NCBI GenBank assembly: GCA_021443545.1
Contig: JABUTU010000044.1
Coordinates: 1 to 55,954, forward strand
Length of the DNA: 55,954 nucleotides
DNA from: Marinilabiliaceae bacterium
GTDB lineage: Bacteria; Bacteroidota; Bacteroidia; Bacteroidales; Marinilabiliaceae
Direction: 5' to 3'
The stretch's first letter is position 1. The number at the start of each line of letters is the position of its first letter. Below the pieces are notes generated by a model that saw only the letters and a list, made by a program, of their open reading frames with translations, made no database searches and was not told where the DNA came from. A program made the translations under genes and the position numbers. Shown here in pieces: positions 25,616 to 34,259 of the stretch.

Positions 25616-27685
25616 TTATTGTTTCTGCTTTTTATAACGAAGCACATTATAATAGTTTATAAGTCGAGTGGTATCTATAATGAGCGACAATGAGCCATCG
25701 CCCATCACAGACGCACCTGGTATCATATCGACTTTTCTTAGGAATCTTCCTAATGGCTTGACGACAATCTGGTACTCACCTATTATCTGATTAATAATTA
25801 TTCCAACACGCTTGTCGCCGTTTCTGACAAGTATAATCTTAGACTTCTCTATGTCTATCTGTTCATGGTAGAATAACTGATTCAAGTCTATAAATAATAT
25901 CTGTTCTCCAGCGTAGGTGAAGATGTTACCTACTCCATTATTGTTAAAAGCAACCTCACTTGGAGATAATATTCTCTCAATTGTCGACAATGGGAATACG
26001 AACTGCTCTCCATTGACCTTTGTCAAAAGGCCATCTATTATAGACAATGTCAACGGCAAATCTAAGGTTATCGTCGTGCCCTGGTCAACTTCTGAATCTA
26101 TCGATACCTCTCCTCTTATCTCTGCAATTTTACTCTTCACAACATCCATTCCAACTCCACGGCCACTGACGTCACTCACCTTATCTGCTGTAGAGAAACC
26201 ACTTGCAAAAACCAGATTTAAAATCTCCTTCTTTGTAAGATTTGTATTCTTATCAATTATACCCTTTTCGACCGCTTTATTGAAAAGTTTTTCAGGGTCC
26301 ATTCCCTTTCCGTCATCACTAATTTGTATGATAACGCTGGAACCAGAATAAAATGCCTTTAAAAGGATTGTTCCCTTCGGATTCTTCCCCTTCTTGATTC
26401 TCTCTTCTGGCAACTCTATTCCATGGTCTCCTGAATTTCTGATTATATGTAACAGTGGATCAGTTAGATGCTCTATTATATTCTTATCAAGCTCTATTTC
26501 GCCACCTTCAACCACAAACTCTATCTCTTTGCCTAATTTGGTATTCAAATCGCGAACCAATCGTTGAAAGCGTATCAACTCACCCTGCAACGGAATCAAG
26601 CTCATTTCAAATGAATTATCACGCAGTTGTCTGGTGATTTTTTCCATTTGTTCAGCAACAGAAGCAAAATTCGGATCATTACTTTTTGCGGCAATCAAGT
26701 TAAGCTGCGCCTGCATTATGACGAGCTCACTTACAGCATTTACCAGTTCATCTATTTTGGATGAAGCCACCCTCATTGATGATATCTTAGCTTCTTGCTG
26801 CTTAACTGCCACATCAGACTTTTTAGCAGTTGTTTCTGCTGCTACTTTACTTTCAGTTTTAAATACTGAAAAATCATCCTTTGTTAGTAAGTTGCCTGAT
26901 GTATGTGCTTTTTCAAAAATTTGGAGCAGTTGCTCTTCATCTCCAACAATATTTCCATCGGGCAACTCCACAATGTCAACTTTACAATCGTCCTCAACAA
27001 AGATGAAGACATCCTTGATATCATTGATATCCTGATTTGTATTAAGTACAACCTGCCATTTGATTCTAATGGTAAGTGGCTCGAATTCATCAAAAGATTT
27101 TACATCCTGAAAATAAGAAACAGTCTTTGCCTCCCCTAAAGCCATCAAGTCTTCTATGATATATAGAGGATTTGTTCCGTTACTTAGCAAATTTTCAAAG
27201 GGCTCGAAAGTAACAAGATAATTCTTTTGTTTTGAAGATGACGGCTGAGCTGTTGGTAGAGTCTGCTCTTTCGCTACCTTATTTGGATTAACATATAATC
27301 CCTCTCCAGGAGCAAATTGCTGTTGCAAGCGTCTTATAAAATCGTTCTGACGCGATATATCTCCTTCGTCAGTCAATTGACCTAATTCCAACAACTGTCT
27401 GATATAATCAAGACTTTCAAACGTCAGCGATATTATATCTTTAGTAACTTTAATCTTATCGTTGCGAATATGGTCATATATCGTTTCCAGATTATGCGTA
27501 AAGGTACTGAGATCATTAAACCCAAACATTGCACCACCTCCCTTAATGGTGTGCATAGACCTAAATATCCTCTCAATAATCTCCTTATTTTCGGGATTAT
27601 TTTCGAGTTCAAATAGGGCCTCTTCAATACTTGAGACATTATCATTGGCCTCTTCGACAAATTTCTGTTGAAATCTATCTAACAT
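25616..27685 (-). CDS. cheA: Chemotaxis histidine kinase
   Basis: This 689-residue CheA has the P1 Hpt domain with His45 in SMHTIKGGGAMFG, a P2-like region (about 165-260), the P3 dimerisation helices (VASSKIDELVNAVSELVIMQ), the P4 ATPase with N-box DPLLHIIRNSGDHGIE, ISDDGKGM and VSGRGVGMDVV, and a C-terminal CheW-like P5 domain. No receiver domain is fused. The N-box reads NSGDHG where NAVDHG is usual, a mild deviation. It should phosphorylate CheY (27751-28116) and the CheB receiver. It follows cheY by 65 bases and precedes two cheW genes. Confidence 0.95.
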   Translation of the reverse strand: MLDRFQQKFVEEANDNVSSIEEALFELENNPENKEIIERIFRSMHTIKGGGAMFGFNDLSTFTHNLETIYDHIRNDKIKVTKDIISLTFESLDYIRQLLELGQLTDEGDISRQNDFIRRLQQQFAPGEGLYVNPNKVAKEQTLPTAQPSSSKQKNYLVTFEPFENLLSNGTNPLYIIEDLMALGEAKTVSYFQDVKSFDEFEPLTIRIKWQVVLNTNQDINDIKDVFIFVEDDCKVDIVELPDGNIVGDEEQLLQIFEKAHTSGNLLTKDDFSVFKTESKVAAETTAKKSDVAVKQQEAKISSMRVASSKIDELVNAVSELVIMQAQLNLIAAKSNDPNFASVAEQMEKITRQLRDNSFEMSLIPLQGELIRFQRLVRDLNTKLGKEIEFVVEGGEIELDKNIIEHLTDPLLHIIRNSGDHGIELPEERIKKGKNPKGTILLKAFYSGSSVIIQISDDGKGMDPEKLFNKAVEKGIIDKNTNLTKKEILNLVFASGFSTADKVSDVSGRGVGMDVVKSKIAEIRGEVSIDSEVDQGTTITLDLPLTLSIIDGLLTKVNGEQFVFPLSTIERILSPSEVAFNNNGVGNIFTYAGEQILFIDLNQLFYHEQIDIEKSKIILVRNGDKRVGIIINQIIGEYQIVVKPLGRFLRKVDMIPGASVMGDGSLSLIIDTTRLINYYNVLRYKKQKQ

Positions 27686-27750
27686 ACCTAATTTGTTTGG
27701 TTATTAATTTGTTACCTCGTCACAATACAAATTGGAAACTAATAGTTGTC

Positions 27751-28116
27751 TTAACGTACTACTCTTGATATTGCACTTAAGAGCTTTGCAGGAACGAATG
27801 GCTTGATAATCCATCCTGTAGCTCCCGCTTCCTTAGCCTCCATCTTTTTCTCTGTCTGACTCTCCGTGGTTAGAAAAAGAATTGGAATGTGCTTATAAGC
27901 ATCCATCTCTCTTATCTTTCTGATGAGACCAAGACCATCAAGATTTGGCATATGAAGGTCAGTGATGACAATGTCGATATTACGTCCGTCAAGGAATTTC
28001 AGCGCATCTTCTCCATCAACACCTACAAGAACTTCATAACCCTCGTTCTGTAGCGTAAAGTTTACAACTTCACGGATACTCTCCGAGTCATCTACTATTA
28101 ATACTGTCTTTGCCAT
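27751..28116 (-). CDS. cheY: CheY-type response regulator
   Basis: This 121-residue single receiver domain has the acidic pair at 9-10, phospho-acceptor Asp53 in VITDLHMPNLDG, Thr in LFLTTE near 83, and Lys in WIIKPF near 105. It is the only stand-alone receiver in the chemosensory cluster. No flagellar switch or CheZ/CheC/CheX phosphatase gene is present in the window. Its target is therefore unknown and may be the Sia module, a motor, or a transporter. It sits between the STAS-like gene and cheA. Confidence 0.93.
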   Translation of the reverse strand: MAKTVLIVDDSESIREVVNFTLQNEGYEVLVGVDGEDALKFLDGRNIDIVITDLHMPNLDGLGLIRKIREMDAYKHIPILFLTTESQTEKKMEAKEAGATGWIIKPFVPAKLLSAISRVVR

Positions 28117-28147
28117 ATTTTATATTTTTTGCATTTGTTCTTTATAC

Positions 28148-28456
28148 TTACTGTCTAATTTCTTCTAAATTAATACCAGCTTTAGCTAATAATACCTCAA
28201 GATCTTCTGGTATGGAAATATTCAACTGCAGGTTTTTACCCGACTCTTTCCAGGCCAATTTCATTGATAACATGAGTTGCACGAATGTTATATCTACATT
28301 ATCAGCAACAACCTCTATTTCGACATCTTTATCAGTTGAAATATTTGATTTCAACTCGTCATATATCTTTTCAATATGATTGATGATGATACTACCAGAT
28401 ATAACAACCCTCTTTACATCTCCCTTGTAAGCAAACGATATGTTATATGAACTCAT
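28148..28456 (-). CDS. STAS-domain-like small protein
   Basis: This 102-residue protein has the pattern of an anti-sigma-factor-antagonist STAS domain: an N-terminal beta pair (VKRVVISGSIIINHIEKIYDEL), then NVDITFVQLMLSMKLAWKESGKNLQL, and a C-terminal helix ending DLEVLLAKAGINLEE. The Thr in DITF sits where the regulatory Ser lies in DSSG of SpoIIAA-type proteins, so phosphorylation is possible. It lies between the MCP and cheY. STAS proteins are targets of GHKL kinases and PP2C phosphatases, both encoded downstream, which suggests a link between chemosensing and partner switching. The family call rests on pattern only. Confidence 0.72.
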   Translation of the reverse strand: MSSYNISFAYKGDVKRVVISGSIIINHIEKIYDELKSNISTDKDVEIEVVADNVDITFVQLMLSMKLAWKESGKNLQLNISIPEDLEVLLAKAGINLEEIRQ

Positions 28457-28470
28457 GTCTATCGTAAATA

Positions 28471-30231
28471 TTAAAAGCGTTCGTAATCGTTCATGTCAAA
28501 CTCTTTACCAGATGTACCGAGGTTAATTGTTGTTCCTGATTTATGTCGATTTTTCGATTTCTTAACCTCTTCATCTGTCTTAGTTTCAACATTTACCTTC
28601 TCGCTCAATCCTGCAGTATGTCTTGCTGGTTTGTCTTCCGCTGGTTTGATATCTTCAGATGCAACATTGTCAACTTCAAAGTCGGATGCCTCCAATTTGA
28701 AGAAGTTAACAGCATTCTTCAAATTCTCTGCCAACTGACTCAATTGTACACTACTGTTAGTAAGCTCATCTGATGATGATGCATTCTCCTGTGTAATGAC
28801 ATTCAAGTTCTGCATTGCAAGATTAATCTGTTCTGCGCCAGTCTTCTGTTCGATAGATGCTGCTGAAATCTCTTTAATGAGAACAGTTGTCTTCTCTATA
28901 TCAGGTACCAATGCCTTAGCCTTTTCACCTGCCATCTGAGATACCTTCATACCCTTATTAACAAGAGTAACAATCTCGTTGGCAGCTTGTTTACTACGTT
29001 CAGCAAGTTTTCTGACCTCAGCTGCCACTACAGAGAAACCGCGTCCATGTTCACCAGCACGAACAGCCTCTACTGCCGCATTTAAGGCTAAGATATTTGT
29101 TTGAAAGGCTATATCACTGATGATTGTAATTTTCTGGCTTATTATGCTCATTGCCTCAGCTGCCTCGTTTGAGTACTGACTTGATAATGTCACGTTCTCA
29201 GCAGTTGAAGATGTTATCTTTTCTGTTGCAATTGCATTTTCTGTATTCTGATCGATGTTTGCTACCATCTCTTCAATGGCAGTTGACACCTCCTCTGCAC
29301 TTGCTGCCTGCTCACTTGCACCCTTGCTAAGCTTCAACGAACTGCTCTTAAGTGAATCGCCAGAATCAACCAAGTCATTTGCATTCTTATCAATGGTTAT
29401 AACGATGTTCTTCACATTATTAGCCATCTCTTGCAATGCTTTTGATAATTGACCTATTTCATCATCCTGCTGAACGTCAACAGTGGCTGTTAAATCTCCT
29501 CTACCGATAGCCTGTGCAAATAGAACTCCCTTCTTCAAAGGAGTAACTATAGATTGGTATAACACCCATGCTACAAGTGTCGCTATACCTATAACTAATA
29601 GCGACATTATTATAACAAAAATCAATTGGACATTATTCCAGAAAGATATATTGTCACTTATCTCTGCACATTTTGCGTCACATGTGGTAACAAGAGAGTT
29701 CATTATCCCATTCAGCTCTTTTGCTGCTAATGATACCTCACCATCGGAATTAACTAACCATTGGCACTCAAATAGGGTGGTAGTATTATTATAGCTCTCA
29801 AAATCGCTTAGATTTGCCATTATTTCCTTTTGATACTGAAAATATTGTTGAGCCAAAGAGTCAGCTAATGCAAGTGTATCCTTAAACGACTGTTCCCAAT
29901 CTAACGTATTATTCTTGACACTTGCAAGAACAGCATGAAAATCTGTATCAATTATCTGAGCTAATCTGATTTTTTCAGGTGTAGCATCTTGTTGATCCAA
30001 ATATACCCAACTGACTATAAGCTGATTTGTCTCCGTAACATAATTCATCAACTCAGCAACATTTGCCTTTACTGGCAAGTACTCGTCTGTCTCATTAGCC
30101 TGCATCGAACGCGTATACATATGGATGCCGATAGTCAAGACAGCATTGATTATAATGAAAAGGAAAATAGCGCCAAAACCTGATAATAGTTTTTGCGCAA
30201 TATTCAATTTCAGATTCTTGAACAAATTCAT
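28471..30231 (-). CDS. Methyl-accepting chemotaxis protein
   Basis: This 586-residue receptor has a membrane helix at about 16-37, a helical extracytoplasmic domain (about 40-205, four-helix-bundle type), a second membrane helix (about 208-230), a HAMP domain (about 232-285, [24 protein letters not shown]), and a cytoplasmic signalling domain. The tip [21 protein letters not shown] and [17 protein letters not shown] is nearly canonical, with Val in place of Ala in EAARAGE. It is the only MCP in the window. It has a charged tail (about 530-586). Likely methylation helices flank the tip. It follows the YfiR-like gene by 21 bases and leads the che genes. Its ligand is unknown. Confidence 0.94.
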   Translation of the reverse strand: MNLFKNLKLNIAQKLLSGFGAIFLFIIINAVLTIGIHMYTRSMQANETDEYLPVKANVAELMNYVTETNQLIVSWVYLDQQDATPEKIRLAQIIDTDFHAVLASVKNNTLDWEQSFKDTLALADSLAQQYFQYQKEIMANLSDFESYNNTTTLFECQWLVNSDGEVSLAAKELNGIMNSLVTTCDAKCAEISDNISFWNNVQLIFVIIMSLLVIGIATLVAWVLYQSIVTPLKKGVLFAQAIGRGDLTATVDVQQDDEIGQLSKALQEMANNVKNIVITIDKNANDLVDSGDSLKSSSLKLSKGASEQAASAEEVSTAIEEMVANIDQNTENAIATEKITSSTAENVTLSSQYSNEAAEAMSIISQKITIISDIAFQTNILALNAAVEAVRAGEHGRGFSVVAAEVRKLAERSKQAANEIVTLVNKGMKVSQMAGEKAKALVPDIEKTTVLIKEISAASIEQKTGAEQINLAMQNLNVITQENASSSDELTNSSVQLSQLAENLKNAVNFFKLEASDFEVDNVASEDIKPAEDKPARHTAGLSEKVNVETKTDEEVKKSKNRHKSGTTINLGTSGKEFDMNDYERF

Positions 30232-30252
30232 TGATATATATTTTTTAATTAA

Positions 30253-30765
30253 TCAAAGGTTTATAGCTCCATTCATCATTTCAAGCTTAGAACTAAACTG
30301 AATTCCAGCTATCGAAGCATTCTTCTTATGCAATTCAAACTTTAGAATGTCATCACGAACAACAAAGTTAATCATGGCACCCTTGTTAGTAGCTCCCTCA
30401 ACCTCAGTAATAATCAAAGTATTCTTACCTACTTTTGCCATTACTGCGTCCGAATTCTTATTATAATTTCCACCAGCTCCCACATATACAACTTGACAAT
30501 CCTCTAATTCATCAACACTCTTGAATTCCTTAATTACTATATCTTGATATCCGAATTTTTTACCCGTAGATAGTTTTGTTAACCACGAAGCCAACTCTTT
30601 ATCCTTTATAACACCAATCACAAAATCGCCTTGTCTAACCTCTTCTGACCAGCCTATATAGCGAATAAAGTTGAATGTTAACATTGCCTTTGCTTTAGGC
30701 ACAACCTGCGCCTCAACAACCAATGGTAATAACAACAACGTTATTATGAATAATATTTTTTTCAT
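30253..30765 (-). CDS. YfiR-family periplasmic protein (DUF4154)
   Basis: This 170-residue protein has a signal peptide (MKKILFIITLLLLPLVVEAQ) and the YfiR pattern: KAMLTFNFIRYIGWSEE, FVIGVIKDKELASWL, CQVVYVGAGG, TLIITEVEGATNKGAMINFVVRDDILKFELHKKNASIAGI, and a C-terminal SSKLEMM. In Pseudomonas, YfiR is a periplasmic inhibitor of the diguanylate cyclase YfiN. Here it is the first gene of the chemosensory operon, next to the MCP. It may act as an extracytoplasmic sensor presenting a signal to the receptor's helical domain. This is inference from gene order. Confidence 0.85.
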   Translation of the reverse strand: MKKILFIITLLLLPLVVEAQVVPKAKAMLTFNFIRYIGWSEEVRQGDFVIGVIKDKELASWLTKLSTGKKFGYQDIVIKEFKSVDELEDCQVVYVGAGGNYNKNSDAVMAKVGKNTLIITEVEGATNKGAMINFVVRDDILKFELHKKNASIAGIQFSSKLEMMNGAINL

Positions 30766-30839
30766 CTCTGTACCCTTTTATAGTTAATAATGAACCTAAA
30801 CTCCGAATAATAATACATCAAGTTTTTAGGTAGCAAAGT

Positions 30840-30872
30840 CAAAGTTAATTAAATTTTGAACATATAACACAA
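30840..30872 (-). promoter_or_regulatory. Promoter of the chemosensory operon
   Basis: On the minus strand TTGTG (30868-30872) is followed after 20 nt by TAACTTTG (30840-30847), an exact TAnnTTTG match. Transcription would start near 30833, giving about a 68-nt leader before the YfiR-like ATG at 30765. I see no other clear promoter of this type between the following genes. Confidence 0.6.
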
Positions 30873-30880
30873 TAATATCT

Positions 30881-31840
30881 TCATTTTTTATATAATGTGC
30901 CATTCGTTATGTCAAAAAGTAATTCTTTGGCTTTTAAAACATCTTTGGCAATCTGATTTTTTAGGTCTGTTAATGTATTGAATTTCTGCTCTTTTCTTAA
31001 CATTTGGAAAACGTTTACTACAACTTGTTTTCCGTATATATCACCATCAAAATCAAATATATTTACCTCCAGTGTTTTTTCTTCATTTTCACCAAAAGTA
31101 GGGTTAACCCCAATATTTAATACGCCTCCATAATTCATATAGTTACATTCCAACATCACAGCATATACACCATCACATGGAAGTATTTTGTCGACTGCAA
31201 TTTCTGAGATGTTTGCAGTCGGGTAACCTATGGTGCGACCTATTTTTTTTCCATCTACTACTTTTCCACTAAAACAATATGGTCTTCCAAGTGATACTAA
31301 CGCTTTTTGCATCTCTCCATTCAGTATGTATTTTCGTATGACAGAGGAACTAAGTTTTTCTATACTCTCAATACTCCTCTTACTATATATTGATGCACTT
31401 ATTCCATATTGTTCAGCTATGTGTTTACATTCTTCAGTATTACGACCATCACTTCCAAAATGATGATTATAACCCAATAGGAGTCGTTGTGATAGTAATT
31501 TGTTCTTCAATATATTCTTAATAAACTGCTCAGCTGTAAGTTTGGAAAAACTTGTCGTAAAATCTACTATAACCAGATGGTCAACACCTAATCTCTTTAT
31601 CTCATCTATCTTCTCTTGAAGTGTCGACAATAATTTTACCTCTTCATTTTTAGTCCCAAGAACCTGCTTTGGATGTGGCCAAAATGTAACAACCACATTC
31701 TCAAGAGATGATTGTTGTGACTCTTTAACAAGATGCTTAATTAAACTTTGATGTCCAACATGAACACCATCAAACATACCTATGGTTACCATGGTAGATT
31801 TGCATAATTGTATAGATTCTATATCTCTATGTATTACCAA
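30881..31840 (-). CDS. ribF: Bifunctional riboflavin kinase / FAD synthetase
   Basis: This 319-residue protein converts riboflavin to FMN and then FAD. The N-terminal FAD-synthetase domain has GMFDGVHVGHQ (about 22-32) and the HFGSDGRNTEE region near 125-135. The C-terminal riboflavin-kinase domain starts near 185 and has GKKIGRTIGYPTANI. Length matches the family (about 310). Upstream lies a promoter with two extra tandem copies. No FMN riboswitch is visible in the leader. The gene ends about 30 bases before the chemosensory promoter, so the two units are close but separately transcribed. Confidence 0.94.
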   Translation of the reverse strand: MVIHRDIESIQLCKSTMVTIGMFDGVHVGHQSLIKHLVKESQQSSLENVVVTFWPHPKQVLGTKNEEVKLLSTLQEKIDEIKRLGVDHLVIVDFTTSFSKLTAEQFIKNILKNKLLSQRLLLGYNHHFGSDGRNTEECKHIAEQYGISASIYSKRSIESIEKLSSSVIRKYILNGEMQKALVSLGRPYCFSGKVVDGKKIGRTIGYPTANISEIAVDKILPCDGVYAVMLECNYMNYGGVLNIGVNPTFGENEEKTLEVNIFDFDGDIYGKQVVVNVFQMLRKEQKFNTLTDLKNQIAKDVLKAKELLFDITNGTLYKK

Positions 31841-31866
31841 TTTTTTGAGATTTTAGTATTTTTGCA

Positions 31867-31898
31867 CAAAGTTACGATTAAGCGAGAACAAAGACAAA
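31867..31898 (-). promoter_or_regulatory. ribF promoter
   Basis: On the minus strand TTTG (31895-31898) lies 20 nt before TAACTTTG (31867-31874), a full consensus match. It is the copy nearest ribF, and the -7 boxes of the next two copies read TAACTTTT. Confidence 0.65.
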
Positions 31899-32036
31899 GA
31901 ATTTGGATTTGTAGAGCGTGAGTAACTTCAAACCATAGGTTAAAAGTTACGATTTAGCGAGAACAAAGACAAGGAATTTAGATTTGTAGAGCATTAGCAA
32001 CTTCAAACCATAGGTTAAAAGTTACGATTAAGCGAG
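31871..32036. repeat. 75-bp tandem repeat containing promoter elements (2.2 copies)
   Basis: Copies start at 31871, 31946 and 32021 (period exactly 75). Copies 1 and 2 differ at about 6 of 75 positions, and the third is cut after GTTACGATTAAGCGAG. On the minus strand each full copy holds a TTTG -33 box and a TAACTTT -7 core. The copies contain no spacers and no ORF. The array fills most of the 224-base gap between ribF and the plus-strand ABC gene. Confidence 0.9.
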
Positions 32037-32064
32037 ATAGGGTAGCATTTAATTTCGTCTGAAG

Positions 32065-33501
32065 ATGGCAGATATTATTTATTCCCATGTGGAAGCAAGA
32101 AATCCGGAACTACAACTGGATATTGATAATGACATTAGAATTTCCAGATTTAAGTCGTTAGCTATACTTGGACCAAATGGCAGTGGAAAATCAAGATTTA
32201 CTGACTCTATAACAAAGCATATTGCTATTAATAGTGGTACATTGGAATTTACTATAAATGGAAGTAAAATCAATAACAATGAAATTGGATATGTCTCATT
32301 TAAAGACGTAAATAAACTGACTGATTCCCTTGATAGTTACTATCAGAAAAGATGGAATGCAACAGAGAATGAAGATTGCTCAATCGTAGCTGATATTATC
32401 GGAAGAAATAGAATTGAGAGTGTCATAGACACTATACGTCTTTTTGGAATAGAAAATATTCTTGAAAAACATATAATTCAAATTTCATCGGGAGAGTTAC
32501 GAAAATTATTGATAGTTCTCTGCCTACTTAAAAAACCAAAATTAATAGTAATTGATAACCCATATATTGGTCTTGATGCAGCATCTCGTGAAATAGTAAA
32601 TGAAATGCTTCACAATATATGCGATAAGAGTGATATTGTATTAATCATAAACATTTGCAATAATAAGGATTTACCAGATTGGATTGATAGGGTAGTATTA
32701 TTAAAAGAATTGAAATGTGTAGGAGTATGTAATACAAAAGACTACTTATCAAATGAAAAATTGCAATCTTATGTATTTTATAAAAATAAAAAAAATATAA
32801 AACTTCCTGATACATATTATTCGAGCGACATTTCATATAAAAATGCTGTTATTATGAATAGTATTAGTGTATCATATTATAATAAAACAATACTTGATAA
32901 TATTAATTGGATTATTAAAAAACAAGAAACTTGGGCTTTGCTTGGTGAAAATGGTTGTGGAAAATCTACACTACTAAGTCTTGTTTCAGGAGATAATCCT
33001 AAGAGTTACGCAAATGATATAGTACTATTTGACAGAAGAAGGGGAACAGGAGAATCAATATGGGATATAAAAAAGCACATTGGATATTTAACTCCTGATA
33101 TGCATACATATTACAGAGAGAATATTTCGTGTTTAGATGTTGTTGCTACAGGATTTCATGATACTGTAGGTTTGTTTATAAAGCCAACAGATGAAGAGAG
33201 AAGAATTGCAAAATTATGGATGCATACTTTTAAAGCTGATAATCTCGCAGAAAGGTCATTTTTGAAAATATCCTATGGAGAGCAGCGTCTTATTCTATTA
33301 TGCAGGGTATTTGTAAAAACTCCAGATTTACTTATTTTGGATGAGCCATTACATGGGTTAGACCAATCAAAAAAGCAATTGGTTAAAGCTATTATTGAAA
33401 AATACTGCGATAAACTTAAACCAACACTGATATACGTCACTCATTATGAAAATGAAATACCAGATGTAGTAAGACATTATAAAAGACTAACCAAAATATA
33501 A
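32065..33501 (+). CDS. ModF-like protein with two ABC ATPase domains
   Basis: This 478-residue protein carries two ABC ATPase domains and no membrane segment. Domain 1 has Walker A GPNGSGKS (36-43), signature ISSGELRKLL and Walker B LIVIDNP, with Asn replacing the usual catalytic Glu. Domain 2 has Walker A GENGCGKS near 293-300, signature ISYGEQRLIL and a full LLILDEP. The layout resembles ModF/PhrA, a soluble double-ATPase sometimes near molybdate genes, but no mod genes are present here. It is very AT-rich. It is followed after 7 bases by a methyltransferase-like gene, so the two are probably co-transcribed. Role unknown. Confidence 0.85.
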   Translation: MADIIYSHVEARNPELQLDIDNDIRISRFKSLAILGPNGSGKSRFTDSITKHIAINSGTLEFTINGSKINNNEIGYVSFKDVNKLTDSLDSYYQKRWNATENEDCSIVADIIGRNRIESVIDTIRLFGIENILEKHIIQISSGELRKLLIVLCLLKKPKLIVIDNPYIGLDAASREIVNEMLHNICDKSDIVLIINICNNKDLPDWIDRVVLLKELKCVGVCNTKDYLSNEKLQSYVFYKNKKNIKLPDTYYSSDISYKNAVIMNSISVSYYNKTILDNINWIIKKQETWALLGENGCGKSTLLSLVSGDNPKSYANDIVLFDRRRGTGESIWDIKKHIGYLTPDMHTYYRENISCLDVVATGFHDTVGLFIKPTDEERRIAKLWMHTFKADNLAERSFLKISYGEQRLILLCRVFVKTPDLLILDEPLHGLDQSKKQLVKAIIEKYCDKLKPTLIYVTHYENEIPDVVRHYKRLTKI

Positions 33502-33508
33502 AATTAAT

Positions 33509-34246
33509 ATGTCGACTATCACCATCATCAATATTATATTAGTCAATATAGGAGCATGGTTGCTCTTCAGCTATTTTTGGGGAGGCTGGACATTTAAGAT
33601 ATTCAAACCATATAAATGGCTTGATTTTAACAATAAAAAATTGATTAATAAAAAAATCTTATTATTAGAAAGGAGATCTAAGGATAAAATACGCACTCAT
33701 ACATTTTGGTTATTTATTAATCAATTAGATGAAAGGATGGTGAAAGGCGATATTATGTTTTGTGGAGTTGAAGAGACTGATTATATTACTCTTGCAAGTT
33801 ATACTTCACCTGAGAGAAATATCTTAATTGTCGACCGATTAGAAGAGAAGAACATACATGTAATAAAAGAGAATTGTCAAGGTACAGTTACAGAACAGGA
33901 TATTCACTTAAACAATATTACAGAAGAACAAATCAACCGGTTGTCTATATCAAAGGGAAAAATAGAGGTATATAAAGGTGAAATTGAGTCTCAATTAGAT
34001 AAGATAGAGTGTAATAGCTTAGCATTAGCATGGATTGATTGTGTTGAATCTAAAGATATTGAAAATTCATTAAACTTTGCCTATTCAAAATTGTCTCCTG
34101 GAGGAATCATAATTATTCATGATTACAACCATAACTGGGAATCAGTAGAGATACAAGTAAATAGATTTATAAATACAATACCGGAAACATACATACCAAT
34201 AGCTGATATGTATGGTTCAATAGCAATTATAAAAAACAGCAATTAA
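33509..34246 (+). CDS. Membrane-anchored protein with methyltransferase-like C-terminus
   Basis: This 245-residue protein begins with one membrane helix (about 5-27, IINIILVNIGAWLLFSYFWGG), then a positively charged stretch. The C-terminal half (about 165-245) has LAWIDCVES, FAYSKLSPGGIIIIHDYNHNW and ETYIPIADMYGSIAIIKN. That pattern of strands and the HDY motif recalls TylF/MycF-type O-methyltransferases. The glycine-rich SAM-binding loop is not seen, so the domain may be divergent or non-catalytic. It follows the double-ATPase gene by 7 bases and converges with rsmA. I do not recognise a function. Confidence 0.6.
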   Translation: MSTITIINIILVNIGAWLLFSYFWGGWTFKIFKPYKWLDFNNKKLINKKILLLERRSKDKIRTHTFWLFINQLDERMVKGDIMFCGVEETDYITLASYTSPERNILIVDRLEEKNIHVIKENCQGTVTEQDIHLNNITEEQINRLSISKGKIEVYKGEIESQLDKIECNSLALAWIDCVESKDIENSLNFAYSKLSPGGIIIIHDYNHNWESVEIQVNRFINTIPETYIPIADMYGSIAIIKNSN

Positions 34247-34259
34247 AGAGTACAGATTA

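Noticed and set aside
7876-30765. Flagellar or gliding genes with the che cluster
   Set aside because: I looked for flagellar switch, motor, pilus and Gld/Spr-type proteins among the translations and found none in the window.
31871-32036. Tandem repeats as a CRISPR array
   Set aside because: The units are directly adjacent with a 75-bp period and differ only at a few positions. There are no unique spacers and no cas genes nearby.
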